This document shows positions 58,419 through 64,000 of a stretch of 64,000 nucleotides of DNA, piece by piece. The stretch comes from Pseudomonas benzenivorans (GTDB lineage Bacteria > Pseudomonadota > Gammaproteobacteria > Pseudomonadales > Pseudomonadaceae): assembly GCF_033547155.1 (NCBI RefSeq), contig NZ_CP137892.1:4154001-4218000 (forward strand), written 5' to 3'. Position 1 is the stretch's first letter; each line of letters starts with the position of its first letter. The notes under the pieces were generated by a model. It worked only from the letters and a program-made list of their open reading frames with translations. It was not told the origin of the DNA and made no database searches. Position numbers and translations under genes: made by a program.

Positions 58419-60113
58419 GTGGGCCGCCCGAACCGCGGCTTCCTCGCCCGGCGCGCCCTCGCAGGCGCCCTGCTGTTGCTGTTCGCCCTCGCCGTGCAGG
58501 CCGCCGAGCAGCCCGGACGCGCCGCCATCGCCAGTGCCCATCCCGCCGCCACCGTCGCCGGCCAGGAGACCCTGAGCCAGGGCGGCAATGCCTTCGACGC
58601 CGCCGTGGCCATCGCCGCCGCCCTGGCGGTGGTCGAACCCTACGGCTCGGGCCTGGGCGGCGGCGGTTTCTTCCTGCTGCGCGAGGCCGGCGAGCAGCCG
58701 AGCTACCGCTTCCTCGACGCCCGCGAGCGGGCCCCGCTGGCCGCCCATACGGACCTGTACCGGCGCGACGGTGAGGTGCAGCCGGCGCTGTCCCTCAACG
58801 GTGCGCTGGCCGCCGCGATCCCCGGCCTGCCGGCCGCCCTGGTCGAGCTGGCGCAGCGCTTCGGCCGCCTGCCGCTGCGCGACGCCCTGGCCCCGGCCAT
58901 CCGCCTGGCCCGCGACGGCGTGGCGATCGACCGAGTCTACCGCGAGCGCGCCGGCTGGCGCCTGGCCGCCCTGCGCGACGACCCCGAGAGCGCGCGCATC
59001 TTCCTCGACCAGGGCGAGGTCCCGGCGGAATTCGCCCTGCTGCGCCAGCCCGAGCTGGCCGTCACCCTGGAACGCCTGGCCCGCGAGGGGCGCGCCGGCT
59101 TCTATGGCGGCGAAACGGCCGAGCGCCTGGTGCGCGGCGTGCGCGCCGCCGGCGGCATCTGGGCGCAACGCGACCTCGACGACTACCGGGTGGTGGAGCG
59201 CCAGCCCCTGCGCGTGACGCTCGCCGACAAGCGCGAGCTGATCGGCGCGCCGCCGCCTTCGGCCGGCGGCATCGCCCTGGGCCAGAGCCTGCTGATGCTG
59301 CAGCGACTGCCCTGGCGCCAGGCCGATGCCGTGCAGCGCAGCCACCTGGTGGTCGAGGCCCTGCGCCGTGCCTACCGCGACCGCGGCCTGCTGGGCGACC
59401 CGGACTTCGTCGCCGACCCGACCGCGCAGCTGCTCGCCCCCGCCTACCTGGAGCGGCTGATGGCGAGCATCGACCCGCAACGGGCTACCCCCAGCAGCAG
59501 CCTGCCGCCGGCAGGCGACTGGCACGAGGGCGACCACACCACCCACTTCACCGTGCTGGACGCCGAGGGCAATGCGGTGGCCGCCACCCTGTCGATCAAC
59601 CTGCCGTTCGGCGCCGCCTTCACCGTGCCCGGCACCGGGGTGTTGCTCAACGACGAGATGGACGACTTCGCCGCCGACGTGCAGGGCGCCAATGCCTACG
59701 GCCTGGCCGGCAGCCAGGCCAATGCCATCGCCGCCGGCAAGCGTCCGCTGTCGAGCATGAGCCCGACCTTCATCGAGGGCGCGGACGCCTTCGCCAGCTT
59801 CGGTACCCCCGGCGGCAGCCGCATCCCGAGCATGGTGCTGCTGGCCATCCTCGAGTACCTGGACGGCCAGCCCATCGAGCGCTGGCCCAGCGTGCCCCGT
59901 TACCACCACCAGTACCGGCCGGATGTGATCGAGCACGAACCGGACGCCTTCGACCCGACGCAGATCGCGGCACTCGAGGGCCTCGGCCATGAACTCAAGA
60001 CGGTCAATCGCCAGTATGGCAACCAGCAGGTGCTGTTCTGGGACAAGCGCGCCGGACGCGTCGAGGCCGCCAGCGACCCACGCGGCATCGGCACCGGCGT
60101 GGTATCCCCCTAG
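58419..60113 (+). CDS. ggt: Gamma-glutamyltranspeptidase
   Basis: Ggt hydrolyses or transfers the gamma-glutamyl group of glutathione in the periplasm after self-cleavage. The 564-residue precursor starts at GTG, four bases past the ferredoxin stop, and has a signal peptide (ALLLLFALAVQAAEQ). The cleavage/nucleophile Thr is about residue 375 in HTTHFTVLD; SSMSPTF and GTPGGSRIPSM complete the small-subunit signature. Confidence 0.94.
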   Translation: MGRPNRGFLARRALAGALLLLFALAVQAAEQPGRAAIASAHPAATVAGQETLSQGGNAFDAAVAIAAALAVVEPYGSGLGGGGFFLLREAGEQPSYRFLDARERAPLAAHTDLYRRDGEVQPALSLNGALAAAIPGLPAALVELAQRFGRLPLRDALAPAIRLARDGVAIDRVYRERAGWRLAALRDDPESARIFLDQGEVPAEFALLRQPELAVTLERLAREGRAGFYGGETAERLVRGVRAAGGIWAQRDLDDYRVVERQPLRVTLADKRELIGAPPPSAGGIALGQSLLMLQRLPWRQADAVQRSHLVVEALRRAYRDRGLLGDPDFVADPTAQLLAPAYLERLMASIDPQRATPSSSLPPAGDWHEGDHTTHFTVLDAEGNAVAATLSINLPFGAAFTVPGTGVLLNDEMDDFAADVQGANAYGLAGSQANAIAAGKRPLSSMSPTFIEGADAFASFGTPGGSRIPSMVLLAILEYLDGQPIERWPSVPRYHHQYRPDVIEHEPDAFDPTQIAALEGLGHELKTVNRQYGNQQVLFWDKRAGRVEAASDPRGIGTGVVSP

Positions 60114-60147
60114 TTGCCAGCGGCTTTTGCCCGTTTCGCACCCACAA

Positions 60148-60173
60148 AAAAGCCGGCATCGCTGCCGGCTTTT
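60148..60173. terminator. Bidirectional terminator after ggt
   Basis: AAAAGCCGGCA-TCGC-TGCCGGCTTTT is an 11-bp perfect stem with A- and T-runs, lying between the convergent ggt and small exported protein genes. Confidence 0.85.
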
Positions 60174-60187
60174 CGGTTCAGGCGGGA

Positions 60188-60526
60188 TCAGTCACGCTTG
60201 TAGCCCGTGGTGGTGCAGCCCAGGCAACGCACGAAGGCCGATTTTCCCGGCTCCACCACCAGCGCCTCGCCGGCCTCGGCCACATTGCCGCCCAAGGCGG
60301 TGAAGGGCAGGCTGACGACGAAGGCGACCGCACCTATGGCGGTGGCGCCGATCAGCAGCGGGCGGGCGATCAGCAGGTCGCCGATCATCGCGTAGCCCTT
60401 GGGCGCATTGGCGGTGTACATCGGGTCGCCACTGGTGTTCTGCTGCATCACTTCCGCCTGGGCCGGCAGCGCCAGCAGGCCAGTGGTCAGCGCCAGGACA
60501 ACAGCGGTCGAGCGAAACAGATTCAT
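60188..60526 (-). CDS. Small exported protein with central hydrophobic segment
   Basis: This 112-residue protein has a signal peptide ([17 protein letters not shown]) and a second hydrophobic stretch ([22 protein letters not shown]). The C-terminal region ends [12 protein letters not shown] with two Cys. I do not recognise the family beyond similar genes at this place in Pseudomonas. It has a strong promoter of its own, so it is expected to be well expressed. Confidence 0.82.
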   Translation of the reverse strand: MNLFRSTAVVLALTTGLLALPAQAEVMQQNTSGDPMYTANAPKGYAMIGDLLIARPLLIGATAIGAVAFVVSLPFTALGGNVAEAGEALVVEPGKSAFVRCLGCTTTGYKRD

Positions 60527-60564
60527 GGGGGCGATCCTTCAGCTATTAGGAGGCAGTGAGGGTA

Positions 60565-60592
60565 ACTATAACAGCGCCCCGGCAATTGTCAG
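60565..60592 (-). promoter_or_regulatory. Strong sigma-70 type promoter for the small exported protein
   Basis: On the minus strand CTGACA (60592-60587), a 16-base spacer and TATAGT (60570-60565) match consensus at five of six bases each, about 40 bases before the ATG. Confidence 0.7.
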
Positions 60593-60676
60593 CGTGACGG
60601 CCGTCAATCGCCGCACAAGCCATCGCCCCCGGCTGCCGCGCGCCGAACCGCAAGGCCGAGGAGCGGGCGCCCCGTT

Positions 60677-61489
60677 TCAGCGCTGGCAGCGCGGGCAGTA
60701 GACGCTGGCACGCTGCCCCAGCTTCACCTCGCGCAGGCCGCTGCCACACTGCTTGCAGAACGCGCCGCCGCGGCCATAGACGAACAGCTCCTGCTGGAAA
60801 TAGCCCGGCTGGCCGTCGCCGCCGACGAAGTCGCGCAATGTGGTGCCGCCGCACTCGATGGCCTGGGCGAGGATGCGCTTGATCGCTTCGGCCAGCTTCA
60901 GGTAGCGCGTCCGGGAGATCGAGCCGGCCTCGCGGCGCGGATCGATGCCGGCGGCGAACAGCGCTTCGGTCGCATAGATATTGCCGACCCCGACCACCAC
61001 CGCGTTGTCCATGATGAACGGCTTGACCGCCATGCCCCGGCCGCGCGACAGCTGGAACAGGCGCTCGCCGTCGAACTGCGCGGTCAGGGGCTCCGGGCCG
61101 AGCCGGCTGAGCAGCTCGTGCCGCAGCGGATCGCTGCTCCAGAGCAGTGCACCGAAGCGCCGTGGATCGGTGTAGCGCAGGGCCAGGCCCGACTCCAGTT
61201 CGATATCCACGTGCTCGTGCTTGGCCGCCGGCAGACCGCACTCGACCAGGCGCAGGCTGCCGGACATGCCCAGGTGGCTGATCAGGCTGCCGCTCTCGGC
61301 CTTGATCAGCAGGTACTTGGCGCGCCGTTCGACGCATTCGATGCGCTGGCCGGACAGGCGTACGTCCAGGTCCTCCGGGATCGGCCAACGCAGGCGCCGC
61401 TCGCGCACTATGACCCGGCCGACGCGCTGGCCTTCCAGGTAGGGGGCGATACCGCGGCGGGTGGTTTCGACTTCGGGCAGTTCGGGCAT
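60677..61489 (-). CDS. mutM: Formamidopyrimidine-DNA glycosylase
   Basis: MutM removes 8-oxoguanine and formamidopyrimidines and cuts the abasic site. The 270-residue enzyme begins (M)[12 protein letters not shown], where Pro1 and Glu2 after Met removal are catalytic. A helix-two-turn-helix region ([16 protein letters not shown]) and the C-terminal zinc finger CKQCGSGL...CPRCQR are intact. The start at 61489 is fixed by the family N terminus. Confidence 0.96.
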   Translation of the reverse strand: MPELPEVETTRRGIAPYLEGQRVGRVIVRERRLRWPIPEDLDVRLSGQRIECVERRAKYLLIKAESGSLISHLGMSGSLRLVECGLPAAKHEHVDIELESGLALRYTDPRRFGALLWSSDPLRHELLSRLGPEPLTAQFDGERLFQLSRGRGMAVKPFIMDNAVVVGVGNIYATEALFAAGIDPRREAGSISRTRYLKLAEAIKRILAQAIECGGTTLRDFVGGDGQPGYFQQELFVYGRGGAFCKQCGSGLREVKLGQRASVYCPRCQR

Positions 61490-61568
61490 GGCGGATCGTT
61501 CGGGCGTATGGCTGGGAGGGCGGGCGTCTACCTTATCAGCTTGGCCGCGCCGCAGCCCACCCGGGCCG

Positions 61569-62435
61569 TCAGACGGTGCCCAGCTCGCGGATGCTCTCGC
61601 GCAGGTTCTCGAAGTCGTATTCGGACAGGCCGACATATTCGAGCACCAGCTGCTCGATGCTCTGCCACTCGTGGTCCTCTTCCTGGTTGCCGAGGACCTG
61701 GTGGGTCTGGCAGATGTGCTCGGCCATCTTCAGGATCGCCAGCAGGGTCTTGAGCGGGGCCTCGCGGCCGGAGTCGTCGCTGAAGATCGACAGCGCGTTG
61801 TGGTGGCTGGCGATGGCCTCGCACAGGTGCAGCGGCAGGTTCCAGGACTTGGCGGTGAAGTAGCCGACCACCGCATGGTTGGTGTTGAGCAGACGGTTCT
61901 CGGTGTCGACCACCCGGTGCTCGCCGCGGGCGTTGTAGTAGGCCTCCTCCAGCACCACCATATAGTTGGGGAAGCGCTTGACCATCAGCGGGATGCCGCA
62001 GTTGTGGAACAGCCCCAGGGTGTAGGCCTCGTCCGGCGCCTGGTAGCCGATGCGCTTGGCCAGGGTCAGGCAGGTCATGGCCACGTCCTGGGCGGTATCC
62101 CAGAAACGGTTGAGGGTGACGATGGCCTCGTCGCTCAGCTCGCCCTTGATCGACTGGGCGTTGATCAGGTTGATCACCATGTCGCAGCCCAGCAGGTTGA
62201 CCGCCTGCTGGATCGAGGCGATGCGATTGGCCAACCCGAAGAACGGCGAGTTGACGATCTTCAGCAGTGCGCCGGACAGGCCCGGGTCCTGGCTGATCAG
62301 CTTGGCGATGACGCGCAGGTCCGGGTGGGGCATGACCTGTTCCATCTGCAGATCGACCATGATCTGTGGCTGCGGCGGCACGCTGATGCCCTGCAGGACC
62401 TGTTGGATCTGTTCCGCGCTGAGTTCGTGGGCCAT
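61569..62435 (-). CDS. HDOD-domain signalling protein
   Basis: This 288-residue HDOD protein has the start region [18 protein letters not shown], the characteristic [22 protein letters not shown] and the later HNCGIPLM and [13 protein letters not shown] where HD-type residues occur. HDOD proteins lack phosphodiesterase activity in most cases and are thought to be scaffolds in motility or stress signalling. It lies 79 bases upstream of mutM on the same strand and is divergent from the methyltransferase gene. Confidence 0.92.
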   Translation of the reverse strand: MAHELSAEQIQQVLQGISVPPQPQIMVDLQMEQVMPHPDLRVIAKLISQDPGLSGALLKIVNSPFFGLANRIASIQQAVNLLGCDMVINLINAQSIKGELSDEAIVTLNRFWDTAQDVAMTCLTLAKRIGYQAPDEAYTLGLFHNCGIPLMVKRFPNYMVVLEEAYYNARGEHRVVDTENRLLNTNHAVVGYFTAKSWNLPLHLCEAIASHHNALSIFSDDSGREAPLKTLLAILKMAEHICQTHQVLGNQEEDHEWQSIEQLVLEYVGLSEYDFENLRESIRELGTV

Positions 62436-62536
62436 GCTGGGCGACTACTGGACTGTGAGGAGGGGCACAGTTTAGCCATTGTCCATTGCCCTGTGCAGCC
62501 ACCCGTGGCGAGCACCGTTGCCGGCCCGGCCTGGGT

Positions 62537-62542
62537 TATACT
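62537..62542 (+). promoter_or_regulatory. Possible -10 element for the RlmI-type gene
   Basis: TATACT lies 25 bases before the ATG at 62568. No consensus -35 is found at 16-18 bases, so this is tentative. Confidence 0.35.
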
Positions 62543-62567
62543 CCCGCTCTTTTTCCGGAGAGCCCCC

Positions 62568-63764
62568 ATGAGCCTGCCCAGCCTGCGCCTGAAAGCCAAC
62601 GCCGACCGACGCCTGCGCGCCGGCCACCTGTGGGTCTACAGCAACGAGATCGACGTCGCCGCCACCCCACTGCACGGCTTTGCCGCGGGCGACCAGGCGC
62701 TGCTCGAGGCCGCCGGCGGCAAGCCCCTGGGCGTGGTCGCGCTGAGCCCGAACAACCTGATCTGCGCGCGCCTGCTGTCGCGCGACACCAAGCATGTGCT
62801 GGACAAGTCGCTGCTGGTGCACCGGCTCAACGTCGCCCTGAGCCTGCGCGAGCGCCTGTTCACGGCGCCCTGCTACCGCCTGGTGTACGGCGACTCCGAC
62901 CTGCTGCCGGGCCTGGTGGTCGACCGCTTCTTCGACATCCTGGTGGTGCAGCTGGCCTCGGCCACCATGGAACGGCACAAGGACGAGGTGCTCGCCGCCC
63001 TGATCCAGGTGCTGGGGCCCAGCGGCATCCTGCTCAAGAACGACTCCGCGGCCCGCGACGCCGAGGGCCTGGAGCGCTACGTCGAGACCGCCTACGGCCA
63101 GGTGCCGGAGTGGGTCGCCCTGGAAGAGAACGGCGTGAAGTTCGAGGCGCCGGTGATCGAGGGCCAGAAGACCGGCTGGTTCTACGACCACCGCATGAAC
63201 CGCGCGCGCCTGGCGCCCTACGTCCAGGGCAAGCGGGTGCTCGACCTGTTCAGCTACATCGGCGGCTGGGGCGTGCAGGCCGCGGCCTTCGGCGCCAGCG
63301 AAGTGTTCTGCGTGGACGCCTCCGGCTTCGCCCTGGATGGCGTCGAGCGCAACGCTGCGCTCAACGGCGTCGCCGAGCGGGTCACCTGCGTGGAGGGCGA
63401 CGTGTTCGCCGCCCTGAAGGAGCTCAAGGCCGCCGAGGAGCGCTTCGACGTGGTGGTCGCCGACCCACCCGCCTTTATCAAGCGCAAGAAAGATCTCAAG
63501 AATGGCGAAGCCGCCTACCGCCGCCTCAACGAGCAGGCCATGCGCCTGCTGAACAAGGACGGCATCCTGGTCAGCGCCAGCTGCTCCATGCACCTGCCCG
63601 AGGACGACCTGCAGAACATCCTGCTGACCAGCGCCCGCCACCTGGACCGCAATATCCAGCTGCTCGAGCGTGGCGCCCAGGGCCCGGACCACCCGGTACA
63701 CCCGGCCATCGCCGAGACCCGCTACATCAAGAGCCTGACCTGCCGCCTGCTGCCCAACAGCTGA
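62568..63764 (+). CDS. rlmI: Class I SAM-dependent rRNA methyltransferase, RlmI type
   Basis: This 398-residue protein has an N-terminal PUA-like RNA-binding part (RRLRAGHLWVYSNEI), a central EEHEE-like region and a C-terminal Rossmann methyltransferase: DLFSYIGGWGVQAAAFG, VVADPPAFIKRKKD and SASCSMHL, with the Cys and DPPAF expected for 5-methylcytosine 1962 formation in 23S rRNA. CGGAG precedes the ATG. Substrate is inferred from the family. Confidence 0.9.
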   Translation: MSLPSLRLKANADRRLRAGHLWVYSNEIDVAATPLHGFAAGDQALLEAAGGKPLGVVALSPNNLICARLLSRDTKHVLDKSLLVHRLNVALSLRERLFTAPCYRLVYGDSDLLPGLVVDRFFDILVVQLASATMERHKDEVLAALIQVLGPSGILLKNDSAARDAEGLERYVETAYGQVPEWVALEENGVKFEAPVIEGQKTGWFYDHRMNRARLAPYVQGKRVLDLFSYIGGWGVQAAAFGASEVFCVDASGFALDGVERNAALNGVAERVTCVEGDVFAALKELKAAEERFDVVVADPPAFIKRKKDLKNGEAAYRRLNEQAMRLLNKDGILVSASCSMHLPEDDLQNILLTSARHLDRNIQLLERGAQGPDHPVHPAIAETRYIKSLTCRLLPNS

Positions 63765-63782
63765 TCAGGCGACAGCATCGGC

Positions 63783-64000
63783 TCAGTGCAGTATCTGGGT
63801 CAGGAAGGCCTGCGCCCGCGGGCTCTTCGGCGCGTTGAAGAAGGTCTCCGGCGGGCTGTCCTCGACGATGCGCCCGCCGTCGAGGAACAGCACGCGCTGC
63901 GCCACCTGGCGGGCGAACCCCATCTCGTGGGTGACGCAGAGCATGGTCATGCCGCTGTCGGCCAGCTTGACCATCACATCCAGCACCTCGCTGACCATCT
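63783..64000 (-). CDS. Polar amino acid ABC transporter ATPase (3' part)
   Basis: This is the C-terminal 72 residues of an ABC ATPase of the GlnQ/AatP/HisP type; the gene continues past base 64000. The H-loop His is in LCVTHEMGFARQVAQRV, followed by FLDGGRIVEDSPPETFFNAPKSPRAQAFL, typical of amino-acid importers. Substrate and partner genes lie outside the window. It converges with the rlmI-type gene, with only 18 bases between stops. Confidence 0.93.
   Translation of the reverse strand, partial: MVSEVLDVMVKLADSGMTMLCVTHEMGFARQVAQRVLFLDGGRIVEDSPPETFFNAPKSPRAQAFLTQILH

Overview
The window is core chromosome of a high-GC gammaproteobacterium of the genus Pseudomonas. The evidence is the complete Pil-Chp twitching-motility chemosensory cluster (pilG-pilH-pilI-pilJ-pilK-chpA-chpB-chpC), pilT/pilU, the algH, pyrR-pyrB-pyrC', metX-metW, ftsYEX-rpoH and lao loci, and a gene order that largely follows, as I recall it, the P. 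aeruginosa PAO1 interval of about PA0355 to PA0428, read in the opposite direction. Species cannot be fixed from the sequence alone. Coding density is about 90 percent, no gap without a gene exceeds 300 bases, and I found no tRNA, rRNA, insertion sequence, prophage or CRISPR array.

Layout. 1-7.4 kb: 3' end of an RhlE-type RNA helicase, YceI protein and cytochrome b561 (minus strand), bioA, rsmE and an AGCS alanine/glycine symporter. 6.9-20.1 kb (minus): the Pil-Chp system. Its transcription order is pilG, pilH, pilI, pilJ, pilK, chpA, chpB, chpC, and chpD/chpE are absent. 20.3-26.1 kb (plus): gshB, tonB3, algH, ruvX, pyrR, pyrB and a dihydroorotase-like pyrC' that has lost its active site. 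26.2-29.0 kb (minus): TM2 protein, pilU, pilT. 29.1-37.8 kb (plus): yggS-proC-yggT, a dynamin-like GTPase, metX-metW, a DUF4426 protein, rdgB, hemW and a DUF3392 protein. 37.8-42.7 kb (minus): VOC and YciI proteins, a DUF1329 protein, trmB, thiG, thiS and a DUF423 protein. 42.8-48.3 kb: mtgA (plus), then a membrane-anchored hypothetical, rpoH, ftsX, ftsE and ftsY (minus). 48.5-52.9 kb (plus): a catalytic/non-catalytic M16 peptidase pair, rsmD and a YheT-type hydrolase. 52.9-57.4 kb: laoR (minus) divergent from laoC-laoB-laoA. 57.6-64 kb: coaD, ferredoxin, ggt, a small exported protein, mutM, an HDOD protein, an RlmI-type methyltransferase and the 3' end of an amino-acid ABC ATPase.

How it works together. 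About a quarter of the window serves type IV pilus surface motility: the PilJ receptor with two CheW-type adaptors, the giant ChpA kinase, PilK/ChpB adaptation enzymes, PilG/PilH response regulators, the PilT/PilU retraction ATPases and TonB3. A second theme is biosynthesis (biotin, glutathione, pyrimidine, proline, methionine, thiamine, CoA). A third is a substrate-induced long-chain alcohol oxidation module (lao) with a perfect palindromic operator candidate.

The most notable points are that operator, a (GGCTTC)12 hexamer tract in chpA, the replacement of chpD/chpE by a transporter, a soluble dynamin-like GTPase next to metX, and a probable leaderless algH transcript. No clearly new multi-gene system was found.
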